From Natronomonas sp. CBA1123 (GTDB lineage Archaea; Halobacteriota; Halobacteria; Halobacteriales; Haloarculaceae): a stretch of DNA of 64,000 bases. The translations under genes were made by a program, and so were the position numbers. The stretch is taken from NCBI RefSeq assembly GCF_009741925.1, contig NZ_WPCC01000005.1, forward strand, positions 53,122-117,121, read 5' to 3'. This document shows, piece after piece, positions 1 to 8,596 of the stretch (positions within the stretch are counted from its first letter, which is position 1; every line of letters begins with the position of its first letter). Under the pieces are notes generated by a model that was not told the DNA's origin, did not search any database, and worked only from the letters and a program-made list of their open reading frames with translations.

Positions 1-321
1 GAGTCCGAACCCGAGTGCGGCGCCGAACAGCCCCGAGGCCGCTAGCAGTTGCGTCGAGTTCAACTCCAGGAGAGGGACGACGACGACGTAGACCGCTAGG
101 ACGTAGACGAGGAGTCGCACTACCGGGATGAACATCTTGATAGTGATGCGTCGGTTCGGACTGCGTTCGGCAGTCGCCGACAGCAGGAACGTCAGAATCC
201 GGGCGAAGACGTAGGCGGCGGCGAACACCAACACCGCATCGAAGATTGTGGCGATGCCGATGACGTTGGCGAGTTGCTCCGGTGCGGCCGTCGCCGAGGC
301 GTCGGACTGCAGCGGAATCAT
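1..321 (-). CDS. MscS-family mechanosensitive channel, N-terminal part
   Basis: The window edge cuts this gene; 107 residues are visible, starting at the ATG at 321. Three hydrophobic segments can be read at about residues 16-40, 53-72 and 77 onward. The last contains AASGLFGAALGFGL, the Gly/Ala-rich pore helix (TM3) typical of MscS channels, which release solutes during osmotic downshock. The start overlaps the stop of the upstream ATPase-like gene as ATGA, so the two are probably translated together. The cytoplasmic beta domain would lie outside the window. The family call rests on the topology and the pore-helix motif alone. Confidence 0.65.
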   Translation of the reverse strand, partial: MIPLQSDASATAAPEQLANVIGIATIFDAVLVFAAAYVFARILTFLLSATAERSPNRRITIKMFIPVVRLLVYVLAVYVVVVPLLELNSTQLLAASGLFGAALGFGL

Positions 322-1298
322 AACACACCCCACCGTTCGGTCACGGCGACGGCCGCCGGAACGCCCGCCGGTTGGAGTCGAACCGTTCCGTCTTCGCTCG
401 TCACGACGCCCGCCCGGGCGAACTGCCCGAGGAGTCGCGGCGTCCGCGGGCCGATTCGGTCGGCCAGCGTCGCCCGGTCGACCCACTCCGTCGAGAGGAG
501 GATGCGGAGACAGAACGCCGCCTCGCGGTTGAGGTCCGCATCGAGGTCCAGTGTTTCGATGTCCGTCGGGCGGACGTCACCATCGACACAGTGTTTCCAG
601 ATGGCGAGCGCCACCCCCGGGTTCCCGTCGGAGACGGTCGCGAGTCGCTCGAACGTCGCCGTCTTGGGGTCGAGGTCCTCGGTTCGGCGGGCCACCATCG
701 CTTTACGGTCCAACGCCGGAAGGGGAACCGACACCGTGCGGTCGGCCACCGTCACCTCGTGTCGGCGAACGGTGAACGGACTCTCGTCGGTCTCGTCCCG
801 CCGGAACGTCGGCCGCTCGGTCGCGTTCGCCTCGACGAAGGTGGCCACCTCCTCGCCGGAGAGCCCGTTGATTTCGACGTGGGTCGGGATGACGGTCCCG
901 ACGTTACGGACCGCGTCGAGGTACGACCACGCGAATCGGTTCCATCCGGTGACGACCGTCGTCTCGGTTTCGGCGAGCGAATCGAGGAACTGCGACAGCG
1001 GCCGGAAGCCACCGACAGTGCGAGTGTAGAGGTGGTGACACCCCTCGACGACGGTCGGCCCGCCGGCGAGGGCGTCGACGGCATCGGCTGCACTCGTATC
1101 GGCGTCGAAGCGGACGTGACGGGCGTCGAGGCGGTCGGCGGCACGCGCCAGCACGGTCTCCCGCCCGCCGAATGGACTGCCGATGACCGCGAGTGGTCCC
1201 GGTGTCCGGCCATCGACGACCCGGCTGAAGGTCTCCTCGTCGTCACCGAGCAGCGCCGAAAGGCCGACACCCCCATCGTCGAGTTGGGTCGTCGTCAT
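318..1298 (-). CDS. ATPase-like protein with degenerate P-loop and C-terminal winged helix
   Basis: A protein of 326 aa resembling the NTPase core of STAND/AAA proteins. The P-loop position near residue 41 reads GSPFGGRET, with Arg where the catalytic Lys of GxxxxGK[ST] should be, so ATP hydrolysis may be lost. A Walker B-like stretch, GGPTVVEGCHH, follows near residue 79. The C-terminal 60 residues look like a winged helix (WVDRATLADRIG, then LLGQFARAGVVTSEDG). The gene overlaps the MscS-like gene by ATGA, suggesting one operon with a link to membrane or osmotic sensing (inference). I do not recognise a named family. Confidence 0.7.
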   Translation of the reverse strand: MTTTQLDDGGVGLSALLGDDEETFSRVVDGRTPGPLAVIGSPFGGRETVLARAADRLDARHVRFDADTSAADAVDALAGGPTVVEGCHHLYTRTVGGFRPLSQFLDSLAETETTVVTGWNRFAWSYLDAVRNVGTVIPTHVEINGLSGEEVATFVEANATERPTFRRDETDESPFTVRRHEVTVADRTVSVPLPALDRKAMVARRTEDLDPKTATFERLATVSDGNPGVALAIWKHCVDGDVRPTDIETLDLDADLNREAAFCLRILLSTEWVDRATLADRIGPRTPRLLGQFARAGVVTSEDGTVRLQPAGVPAAVAVTERWGVL

Positions 1299-1394
1299 CC
1301 AGTTCTCTGCTACCCGTTCACATCCATCGCAGTTATAGCTCGGGGCGCCACGGGAGCCGTACCTTTCAAACCCTTTGCCCGCACAGAGCCACGC

Positions 1395-2897
1395 ATGTCC
1401 GCCTCAGAACTCGCGGCGCAGGTCAGGGAGGCACTCGAAGTCGACAGCGAGGAGTTCGCGTCGCGGGTCGACGAGGAAGTCGAGGCGCTCCGTGCGGAAA
1501 TCGACGACGGCACCTTCGACAACCCACAGGCCATCGTGGGGCTGGAATACGAGTTCTACGCCGTCGACGCCGAGACGGACGCGCTGATGCGGGTTCCCCG
1601 GCGGCTGCTGGAGTACATCGGCTTCGAGAAGGAGTTGGGCCTGCACAACGCCGAGTTGTCGACGGCGCCACAGCCGCTGTCGAAGTACGGGCTTCGCGCA
1701 CAGGAAGCGGAGGTCCAGGCGAAACTCGACGCCGCCGAAAACGAAGTGACCCGCGAAGGGATGGCCCTCGTCAGCGACGGCCTCTGGACGGTGCCGCCGG
1801 TCGGCGAGACCGCGACGGGGTATCTCACCGACAGCATCGAGGAGGACGGCATCCGGATGGCGACGAACATGTCGGCGTCGGTTCGGTACCACGCGATGGC
1901 CAACACCGATTACGCCGCCGAACTCCAACTCGACGCGCCACACGTCAGCCTCGAAGCCGATACGGTGATGCCCGAGAGCCTCATCACCTCGATTCAACCC
2001 CACTATCAGGTCGCCCACGCCCACGACCTCCCGGAGAACTTCCGGTATGCGCTTCGAATCGCGGGGCCGCTTTTGGCCGTCGCCGTCAACTCGCCGTTCT
2101 TCCCGCCGGACCTCTACGACGCCGACCCAGAAGCCATCCTCTCGGAGGGATGGATGGAAAACCGGGTGCCGGTGTTCGAGTCCGTCCTCAACCCCGGCGG
2201 CGACCCGAAGGTGACGTTCCCCGAGGACATCGACAGCATCGACGAGACCCTCCAGCGCATCGCCGACGACGAGACGGTCGTCCCGACGCTTCTGGAGCGC
2301 GGCGACCGCTTCGACGACCGCTTCGAGCACTTCCGGCACAAACACGGCAGTTTCTGGCGGTGGGTTCGGCCGGTGTTCGACGGCCCGACGAAACAGAGCG
2401 CCAACGCGCGCATCGAGTTCCGACCGCTGCCGTGTCAGCCGACCGTTCGGGACACCATCGCGCTGCAGGCGGTGTTCGCCGGACTGCTGGAGAGCCTCCC
2501 GCGCCGCGAACACCCGATTTACAACCAACCGTGGGCCGACGCCCGTGAGAGCTTCTATGCTGCCGTCCGCGATGGTCTCGACGCCGAGTTACGCTGGATA
2601 ACGGCCGACGGCACCGAGACGACCGACACCGATGAACTGTACGCCGAACTGTTCGAACTCGCCCGCGACGGCCTCGAGTTGCGAGGGCTGGACGCCGAGG
2701 AGGCCAACCGCTACATCCAGCCGCTCAGAGAGCGCGTCGACCGGCGCGTGACCCCCGCCAGTTGGAAACACGAACACGTCGCGGAAGCCGTCGGCCGCGG
2801 CGAACCGTTCGCACAGGCCGTCTGGGGGATGCAATCGGAGTACATCGATAAACAGGCCGAGACGCTCATCGAGGGGACGTTCCTCGATTGGCTGTAA
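1395..2897 (+). CDS. Glutamate-cysteine ligase-like (GCS2 family) protein
   Basis: A 500-aa protein. Family features are an early acidic metal/ATP-binding strand (VGLEYEFYAVD near residue 50) followed by HNAELSTAPQPLSKYG and a central core with MATNMSASVRYH. GCS2 enzymes join Glu to Cys with ATP; haloarchaea use gamma-glutamylcysteine as their main thiol, so a role in that pathway is plausible, though some family members have other substrates. The frame stays open far upstream, but the ATG at 1395 is preferred because a TATA-like CTTTCAAA lies about 28 bases before it (leaderless) and the upstream part overlaps the divergent ATPase-like gene. Confidence 0.7.
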   Translation: MSASELAAQVREALEVDSEEFASRVDEEVEALRAEIDDGTFDNPQAIVGLEYEFYAVDAETDALMRVPRRLLEYIGFEKELGLHNAELSTAPQPLSKYGLRAQEAEVQAKLDAAENEVTREGMALVSDGLWTVPPVGETATGYLTDSIEEDGIRMATNMSASVRYHAMANTDYAAELQLDAPHVSLEADTVMPESLITSIQPHYQVAHAHDLPENFRYALRIAGPLLAVAVNSPFFPPDLYDADPEAILSEGWMENRVPVFESVLNPGGDPKVTFPEDIDSIDETLQRIADDETVVPTLLERGDRFDDRFEHFRHKHGSFWRWVRPVFDGPTKQSANARIEFRPLPCQPTVRDTIALQAVFAGLLESLPRREHPIYNQPWADARESFYAAVRDGLDAELRWITADGTETTDTDELYAELFELARDGLELRGLDAEEANRYIQPLRERVDRRVTPASWKHEHVAEAVGRGEPFAQAVWGMQSEYIDKQAETLIEGTFLDWL

Positions 2898-2908
2898 AAA
2901 GAACCGCC

Positions 2909-3328
2909 TCAGATTGCCGCTGCGTCGCCGCCGGAACCGCCACTGTACTGATAATCGCCGAAGCCGAGCAGCGGCCAGAAGATGAACGACAGGATGGCGA
3001 GGCCGAGACCGAAGCCGACGCCTTGGCCGAACTGCTTAGCCACGTCGATGCTGATTTTGAACACCGCGATGATGTTCAGGATGGGGATGAAAAACAGGAT
3101 GAGCCACCACCACGGGTTGTCGCTCACCTTGACCATCACGTAGACGTTGTAGATGGGAATAATCGCCGCCCACCCCGGTTCGCCTGCCTTCTCGAACGCC
3201 TTCCAGAATCCGGCGATTACCGCCACGATGATGGCGAGATACACGATGAGCCCCACGATACCAGCGAGTCCACCGCCACCGCCACCGTTTTGCAACGGAA
3301 CGAGCAGCTGTGCTATGTTCGGGAACAT
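2909..3328 (-). CDS. Small polytopic membrane protein (DUF5684-like)
   Basis: A 139-aa protein with four hydrophobic segments. A poly-Gly stretch follows residue 15, and the core reads EPGWAAIIPIYNVYVMVKVS, then WWWLILFFIPILNII, the pattern of the DUF5684 family of unknown function. The ATG at 3328 is chosen over the one at 3340 because an AT-rich TATA-like element at 3350-3360 puts the transcript start almost exactly on it. The stop lies 12 bases from the convergent GCS2 gene stop. No partner gene hints at function. Confidence 0.65.
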   Translation of the reverse strand: MFPNIAQLLVPLQNGGGGGGLAGIVGLIVYLAIIVAVIAGFWKAFEKAGEPGWAAIIPIYNVYVMVKVSDNPWWWLILFFIPILNIIAVFKISIDVAKQFGQGVGFGLGLAILSFIFWPLLGFGDYQYSGGSGGDAAAI

Positions 3329-3340
3329 ACGTCGGCACAC

Positions 3341-3370
3341 ATGTCTCGGTTATTACTTAACAGTTTTCCA
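3341..3370 (-). promoter_or_regulatory. AT-rich promoter of the small membrane protein
   Basis: Within a strongly AT-rich island, the minus strand carries TGTTAAGTAAT (3352-3362), positioned as a TATA element about 25 bases before the start at 3328. The same 11-mer recurs at 22447-22457. Confidence 0.45.
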
Positions 3371-3525
3371 TAGATATAACTATACAATCACATATTTGAA
3401 CGAACACGGCTTGTTGCCACAGTGTCGCTCCTCAAGGCCAGAATCGAGCCAGTTCGTTACTATTCGAAGACCGAACGGAACCCGGACAGACCGAAAGAGA
3501 ACGATGTTCGTGGAATGGTTCGCAG

Positions 3526-4734
3526 TCAGACCTGCACTTCGACTTCGTACCCCGCCGCTTCCAAGGCGTCTAACAGCTCCAGGACGTGTTCCTCGCCGCG
3601 GGTTTCGAGGTCGAGTTCGACCTCCGCGGCGTTCATCGCAATGTCCTTCGAGGCGCGGTCGTGTTCGATGGCGTGGATGTTCGTCCGGTGGTCGACGAGC
3701 AACTCGACGAGTTCCTGGAGCGCACCGGGGCGGTCCTTGAGGACCGTCTTGATACGCAGGAACCGACCCCGCTCGACCAGTCCGCGGGTGATGACCGTCG
3801 TGAGGACGTTGAGGTCGATGTTGCCCCCACAGAGCGCCGGAACGATGGTTTCGCCCTCCTCGTACTCGAAACGCTCCTCGACGACGGCCGCGAGCGGAAC
3901 GGCGCCGGCGCCCTCGACGAGTGTCTTCGACCGCTCCAGCAGCGAGGTGAGTGTGTTGGCGATTTCGGCGTCGGTGACGGTGACCACCTCGTCGACGCGC
4001 TCTTTGATGACCTCGAAGGTCAACTCACCGACCGTCCGGGTCGCGATGCCGTCGGCGATGGTGTCGACTGACTCTCGCTCGATTCGGTGGCCCTTCTGGA
4101 GCGATTCGGCGACGCTGGAGGCCCCCTCCGCTTGGACACCGATGACGCGGGCGTCGGTTTTCGCCTTCACCGCGGTGGCGATACCGGAGATGAGGCCGCC
4201 ACCGCCGATGGGGACGACGACGGTGTCGACCTCGGGGCACTGTTCGACGATTTCGAGGCCGATGGTGCCCTGTCCGGCCATCACCGCGGGGTCGTCGAAG
4301 GCGTGGACGTAGGTGCGGCCCTCTTGACGTTCGATTTCGTGGGCGCGCTCGGCGGCGGTGTCGTAATCGATGCCGTGGAGGACGACCTCGGCGCCGTAGG
4401 ATTCGGTGGCGTTGATTTTCGAAATCGGTGCGTACTCCGGCATGACGATGACGGAATCGACACCGGCCCGCGTTGCAGCGAGTGCGACCCCCTGTGCGTG
4501 GTTGCCCGCGCTGGCGGTGACGACGCCGGCCTCGCGTTCGGCGTCGCTCAGTTGTGCGATTTTGTTCGTCGCACCGCGAATCTTGAACGAGCCAGTGCGT
4601 TGGAAGTTCTCCAGTTTGAGGTGGATGTCGGCGCCGGTGCGCTTCGAGAACGTGTTCGACTGTTCCAGCGGCGTCTGCCGGGCCGTCTCGGCGACGCGGC
4701 CACGGGCCGCCTCCACGTCCGCGAGTTCGAGCAT
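3526..4734 (-). CDS. ilvA: Threonine ammonia-lyase (threonine deaminase)
   Basis: A 402-aa PLP enzyme converting threonine to 2-oxobutanoate, the first step of isoleucine synthesis by this route. The PLP lysine motif RTGSFKIRGATNK lies near residue 55, the phosphate-binding GGGGLISGIA near residue 185, and an ACT-like regulatory domain occupies the last 80 residues (DRPGALQELVELLVDHRTNIHAIEHDRA), as in catabolic or allosterically controlled forms. The ATG at 4734 gives the usual family N-terminus. The frame extends to an ATG at 4836 that lies 25 bases after a TATA-like box, so either a 102-base leader or a 34-residue extension exists. Confidence 0.9.
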   Translation of the reverse strand: MLELADVEAARGRVAETARQTPLEQSNTFSKRTGADIHLKLENFQRTGSFKIRGATNKIAQLSDAEREAGVVTASAGNHAQGVALAATRAGVDSVIVMPEYAPISKINATESYGAEVVLHGIDYDTAAERAHEIERQEGRTYVHAFDDPAVMAGQGTIGLEIVEQCPEVDTVVVPIGGGGLISGIATAVKAKTDARVIGVQAEGASSVAESLQKGHRIERESVDTIADGIATRTVGELTFEVIKERVDEVVTVTDAEIANTLTSLLERSKTLVEGAGAVPLAAVVEERFEYEEGETIVPALCGGNIDLNVLTTVITRGLVERGRFLRIKTVLKDRPGALQELVELLVDHRTNIHAIEHDRASKDIAMNAAEVELDLETRGEEHVLELLDALEAAGYEVEVQV

Positions 4735-4855
4735 GCTATCGACTACTGGTGGCAGTGTGGTATGCCTTCCGACGCGGCCGATTGCACCGGCGCCGCCGCT
4801 GGGCGACGTGAGACCAAAGGGAAGGAGCGTGTGCATCCTACGCTGGGGGTGGCAG

Positions 4856-4865
4856 TATCATAAAA
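4856..4865 (-). promoter_or_regulatory. Likely ilvA promoter TATA box
   Basis: TTTTATGATA on the minus strand. The predicted transcript start near 4836 coincides with an upstream in-frame ATG, leaving about 102 bases before the likely true ilvA start at 4734. Confidence 0.5.
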
Positions 4866-4984
4866 CCCGGCCATGCGGACTGAAAGTGAAACCGCAAGAG
4901 GGAAGCTTTGTGAAACTGGTGTCAGACGGCCGTTCGACGGTCGACAGACGGCTCAGTGGTCGTTCGAATAGGCGTGTCGGCCCG

Positions 4985-5404
4985 TCAGTTGATGGGGATG
5001 TCGTGGCCCTCTCCCGAACCGACTTTCGGCAGCGTCACCGTCAGGACGCCGTTGTTGTACGATGCCTCGGTTTCGTCCTCCTCGACCGGTTCGGGGAGTC
5101 GAATCGACCGATTCACCGACTGTTCGTGGCGCTCTCGACGGATGTAGCGGTGGTCGTCATCCTCGTCTTCGGTTTCGGTCGATTCGCTGTGGGCCGCCGA
5201 CAGTGTCAGCGTCTCACCCGACAGCTCCACGTCGATGTCGTCGCCGTCGAACCCCGGGAGGTCGGCGGTGACGACGAACGACTCGCCCGTATCCTCAATG
5301 TCGACGGCGACAGAGCCCTCGAAGAGGTCCTCGTCGAGCGTCTCGAACTGGTGGCTCATCCGGTCGAACATCCGCTCGATCTCGTCGAATGGGTTTCGGG
5401 CCAT
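4985..5404 (-). CDS. Hsp20/alpha-crystallin small heat-shock protein
   Basis: A 139-aa ATP-independent holdase chaperone. The alpha-crystallin domain spans about residues 40-130, with VTADLPGFDGDDIDVELSG at its start and SYNNGVLTVTLPK at the end, a clear match to the A-x-x-x-G-V-L motif. The C-terminal IPI corresponds to the I-x-I/V tail that docks neighbouring dimers. A TATA-like CTTTTT lies about 30 bases before the ATG, consistent with its own promoter. It is read away from the ABC transporter genes, without overlap. Confidence 0.92.
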   Translation of the reverse strand: MARNPFDEIERMFDRMSHQFETLDEDLFEGSVAVDIEDTGESFVVTADLPGFDGDDIDVELSGETLTLSAAHSESTETEDEDDDHRYIRRERHEQSVNRSIRLPEPVEEDETEASYNNGVLTVTLPKVGSGEGHDIPIN

Positions 5405-5449
5405 GGCAGTCTTGGAGTATCGACGCGAGCGAGAAAAAGCGTATCGGCC

Positions 5450-6304
5450 CTACAGGTCCGAACCCTCGAACCGGAGGTAGCCGACCGCGAGCGGCAGGAT
5501 AATCCACAGCGCCATCGTGACGAAGCCGAACCACGGTTCCAGATAGAAGGCCTCGGCGCTCTGGGCTTCTTGGTTCTCCGCGAGGCGCCGAACCGTCCAC
5601 AGCGTCCCCTGCTGGTAGGCCGTCGTCGGGCTGAGAATCTGTAGCACCTGTGAGAGTTCGATGAGGGTGTCACCCTGTTCGAGTCCCTCGAAGGAGAACC
5701 CGTTGAGGACGTAGATGAGTCCCTGAACGAGGATGCTCCAGAGGAACTGGAAGACGACGAACAGGCCGAAGGCGCCGTAGGCGGCCCGGGAGGTAGAGGA
5801 CGTGAACGCCGAGACACCGACGGCGATGGCGACGAAGACGAACGCGAACAGCAGCGAAACGCCGACGAAAGCGAGGTACTCCGCCGCCGAGAAGGCGTCG
5901 GCGAAGGCGGACGTGAACACCAACCCGATGGCGAAGCCGATGAGCAGGGCGATGGTGACGACACCTGACCGACCGATGAACTTGCCCGCGACCACGTCCG
6001 CACGGCTGTTCGGCAGCGACAACAGCAGTTTCAGGCTGCCGCTCTGTCGCTCGCCGGACAGCGACCGATAGGAGGCGGCGATGGCGACGATGGGGATGAA
6101 CACCGCCGTCGCGCTCACCAACCCGACGATGAGCAGCACCGTCGTCACCTCGCCGGTGAACTGCGCCTGCTGTGGCGGCTGGATGTTCGTGACGACGTAG
6201 GAGGCACCGGCGGCGAACAGCGCGAACAGTGCCGTCAACACGATGAGCAGCCGCGACCGAACCGCGTCCCGGAAGTCCTTCTCGGCGACGGCACGGACGC
6301 TCAT
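5450..6304 (-). CDS. ABC-2 type transporter permease
   Basis: A 284-aa membrane subunit with six hydrophobic spans: an isolated one at about residues 17-37, the others between about 60 and 280. It starts with a cytoplasmic EKDFRDAVRSR helix typical of ABC-2/NosY-like permeases and has SYRSLSGERQSGSLKLLLSLP, the conserved coupling segment of this family. The start overlaps the ATPase gene stop by four bases (ATGA), so both subunits come from one message. Substrate unknown; the family covers drug, lipid and copper-related exporters. Confidence 0.88.
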   Translation of the reverse strand: MSVRAVAEKDFRDAVRSRLLIVLTALFALFAAGASYVVTNIQPPQQAQFTGEVTTVLLIVGLVSATAVFIPIVAIAASYRSLSGERQSGSLKLLLSLPNSRADVVAGKFIGRSGVVTIALLIGFAIGLVFTSAFADAFSAAEYLAFVGVSLLFAFVFVAIAVGVSAFTSSTSRAAYGAFGLFVVFQFLWSILVQGLIYVLNGFSFEGLEQGDTLIELSQVLQILSPTTAYQQGTLWTVRRLAENQEAQSAEAFYLEPWFGFVTMALWIILPLAVGYLRFEGSDL

Positions 6305-7209
6305 TGTTCACCCTCCGTGTAGGCGGCGAAGAGGTCCTCGAGCGGCGCTTCCTCCGTCGAGAAGTCCGACACCGTCGCACCCATCTCCTCTAGCTCGGAG
6401 ATGACGGTCATCTTCGCGTCGTCGTCACAGCCGACACGGAGCGTCGTGCCGTCGACGGTGACGCTGTCGATGCCCTCCATGCTCTTCAGGCGGTGGCTCA
6501 CGTCGTCGGGCACCGAATCGACTTCGACGATGAGCGTTTCCCCGCCGGCGACGTTCTCCCGGAGGCCCTCGATGGTGTCGACGGCGACGAGTTCGCCCTC
6601 GCGGATGATGCCGACGCGGTCACACACCGCCTCGACCTGCCCGAGGATGTGGCTAGAGAAGAAGACGGTCGTACCGTCGGCGGCCTCTTCCTCGACGAGT
6701 TCGCGGAGTTCGCGGGCGCCATTGGGGTCCAGCCCCGACGACGGTTCGTCGAGGATGAGGAGGTCGGGGTCACCGACCAGCGCCATCGCGAGGGCGAGGC
6801 GCTGGCGCATCCCCGTCGAGAAGCCGCCGGCCTTCCGGTCGACGGCGTCTTCGAGGCCGACGCGTTCGAGGAGCGGGTAGGGGTCGTCGTCTGCGTCCTT
6901 CGAGTCGATGGCGAACTGGAGGTGTTCGCGGGCGGTCAGTCGGTCGTAGAGGTCGAAGCCTTCGGGGAGGACGCCGGTTCGTTCCCGGACGGCGACGCTC
7001 TCCTCGCGGGCGTCGTGGCCGAGCACGCGGGCGGACCCCTCGTCCGGCCGGACGAAATCGAGGACGATGTTGATGGTCGTCGACTTGCCGGCGCCGTTCG
7101 GACCGAGGAAGCCGAACACCTCGCCTTCTTCGACTTCGAGGTCGACGCCGCGCAACGCCTGCACGTCGCCGAACCCCTTCCGTACGTCGTCCAATTCGAT
7201 GGCGGCCAT
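6301..7209 (-). CDS. ABC transporter ATP-binding protein
   Basis: A 302-aa ATPase of the CcmA/DrrA type. Walker A is GPNGAGKSTT (near residue 37), the signature is GFSTGMRQRLALA, Walker B is LLILDEPSSGLDP, and the switch His is in SSHILGQ. The C-terminal 80 residues form the extra regulatory region common in ABC-2 exporters. First gene of a two-gene operon with the permease. A TATA-like element on the minus strand near 7232-7242 lies about 27 bases before the ATG, so it is probably leaderless. Confidence 0.92.
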   Translation of the reverse strand: MAAIELDDVRKGFGDVQALRGVDLEVEEGEVFGFLGPNGAGKSTTINIVLDFVRPDEGSARVLGHDAREESVAVRERTGVLPEGFDLYDRLTAREHLQFAIDSKDADDDPYPLLERVGLEDAVDRKAGGFSTGMRQRLALAMALVGDPDLLILDEPSSGLDPNGARELRELVEEEAADGTTVFFSSHILGQVEAVCDRVGIIREGELVAVDTIEGLRENVAGGETLIVEVDSVPDDVSHRLKSMEGIDSVTVDGTTLRVGCDDDAKMTVISELEEMGATVSDFSTEEAPLEDLFAAYTEGEQ

Positions 7210-7281
7210 ATCGAATCGGGGTTCAAACCGACGGATTATAGGCCTTGAGGCTCTCCTGTGGTGTGTTAGGCCACCACGTGG

Positions 7282-7545
7282 TCAGATAGGGTCGTCGGGG
7301 TCGTGGCTCTCCCGAACCCGCTCGACCTCCGTGACGTAGCGGTCGATGGTCTCGCTGTCCTCGACGGATTCGAGGTTCGAGGGGTCGGCGTCGGTCGCCG
7401 CGGTCACCGTCGTTCGCTGGAGCATCGTCGGTGCCAGCTCCTTTCGGAGTTTGCGCGTTCCGTCGGGCGTCGCATAAATCAGGACGACCAAATCGCGGTC
7501 GGTGTAGGTCCGTTCGACCAGCCAGACGCGTTCGCTGTCAGTCAT
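7282..7545 (-). CDS. Small conserved haloarchaeal protein, function unknown
   Basis: An 87-aa acidic protein, MTDSERVWLVERTYTD at the N-terminus, with a short predicted beta-rich first half and a charged helical tail (VTEVERVRESHDPDDP). No catalytic motif or membrane segment is visible. The frame is open upstream to 7647, but that extension is Pro/Ser/Arg-rich and unlike the rest, so the ATG at 7545 is chosen. It lies between the ABC exporter genes and the divergent larE. Confidence 0.65.
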   Translation of the reverse strand: MTDSERVWLVERTYTDRDLVVLIYATPDGTRKLRKELAPTMLQRTTVTAATDADPSNLESVEDSETIDRYVTEVERVRESHDPDDPI

Positions 7546-7659
7546 TGGCAGTGATGGGTGGCGCGGGGGCTTGTACGTGGTGTTCCGGTTCGATCGCTCG
7601 CTCGGCGGTGACGGGACGCTGACGCTGGGCTTTTCTACGCGCGTCACGACGGTTCGGAC

Positions 7660-8520
7660 ATGACCACTGTCGAGGCGAAACGGGTCGCCGCAGTCGAGGA
7701 CCTCCGGGAACGCGACGGCGTCCTCGTCGCGTTCTCAGGAGGCGTCGATTCCGCCGTCGTCGCCGCCCTCGCCGAGGAGGCGCTCGGCGACGACGCCGTC
7801 GCCTGCACCGCGAAAAGCGAGACGCTACCCGAGGCCGAACTCGAAGACGCCACTCGCGTCGCCGAGGAAATCGGCGTCCGGCACGAAATCGTCTCGTTTT
7901 CGGAACTCGACAGCGAGGCGTTCGTCGAAAACGACGGCGAACGCTGCTATCACTGCCGGTCGATGCGACTCGGCCGGATGTTCGACACCGCCCGGGAGTT
8001 GGGCATCGACATCGTCTGCGACGGGACGAACGCCTCAGACCCCGGCGAGGGCCACCGTCCCGGCCTGCGTGCCGTCGAGGAGTTGAACGCCTACTCCCCG
8101 CTCCTGGAACACGACATCACCAAAGAGGAAGTCCGGGAAATCGCCCGTCATTACGACCTCTCGGTGGCCGACAAACCGTCGATGGCGTGTCTCTCCTCGC
8201 GCATCCCGACCGGGCTGGAGGTGACCGAGGAGAAACTCAGCCGCGTCGAGAAAGCCGAGACCCTCCTTCGGACGTGGGGCTTCGAGCAGTTCCGGGTGCG
8301 CGACCACGACGGACTCGCCCGCATCGAGGTCGGCGAATCGGAGCTGGAGCAAGCACTGGACCCCGATTTCGCCGCCGCCGCCCGCGAACACCTCACCGAC
8401 GCCGGCTTCGACCACGTCACGCTGGACCTAGCGGGCTACCGAACGGGGAGCGTCTCGCCGGCCAACGAGACGGCCGCACCCGAAGAGAGCGACGTACTGG
8501 ACACCGAGTACCCGACGTAG
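7660..8520 (+). CDS. larE: ATP-dependent sulfur transferase LarE
   Basis: A 286-aa PP-loop enzyme that makes the thio-groups of the nickel-pincer nucleotide cofactor of lactate racemase-type enzymes. The PP-loop FSGGVDSAVV is at residues 25-34. Three cysteines stand out: Cys96 and Cys99 in ERCYHCR and Cys177 in MACLSSRIP. Single-Cys LarE is used up when it donates its own sulfur, whereas three-Cys forms are reported to hold a [4Fe-4S] cluster and to turn over, so this one probably belongs to the second kind. No larB, larC or racemase is in the window. A TATA-like CTTTTCT lies about 27 bases upstream. Confidence 0.85.
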   Translation: MTTVEAKRVAAVEDLRERDGVLVAFSGGVDSAVVAALAEEALGDDAVACTAKSETLPEAELEDATRVAEEIGVRHEIVSFSELDSEAFVENDGERCYHCRSMRLGRMFDTARELGIDIVCDGTNASDPGEGHRPGLRAVEELNAYSPLLEHDITKEEVREIARHYDLSVADKPSMACLSSRIPTGLEVTEEKLSRVEKAETLLRTWGFEQFRVRDHDGLARIEVGESELEQALDPDFAAAAREHLTDAGFDHVTLDLAGYRTGSVSPANETAAPEESDVLDTEYPT

Positions 8521-8596
8521 TCCGAGCGCTCGGGCCGGACGGATTCGCCGCCTCGGGCGGCCGAGAGTACTTGCGGGTGGACGACGAAGCGGCGGT

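Noticed and set aside
372..1394. Upstream extension of the GCS2-like frame to an 841-residue protein
   Set aside because: It overlaps the divergent ATPase-like gene, has Arg-rich shadow composition, and the ATG at 1395 has its own TATA-like element.
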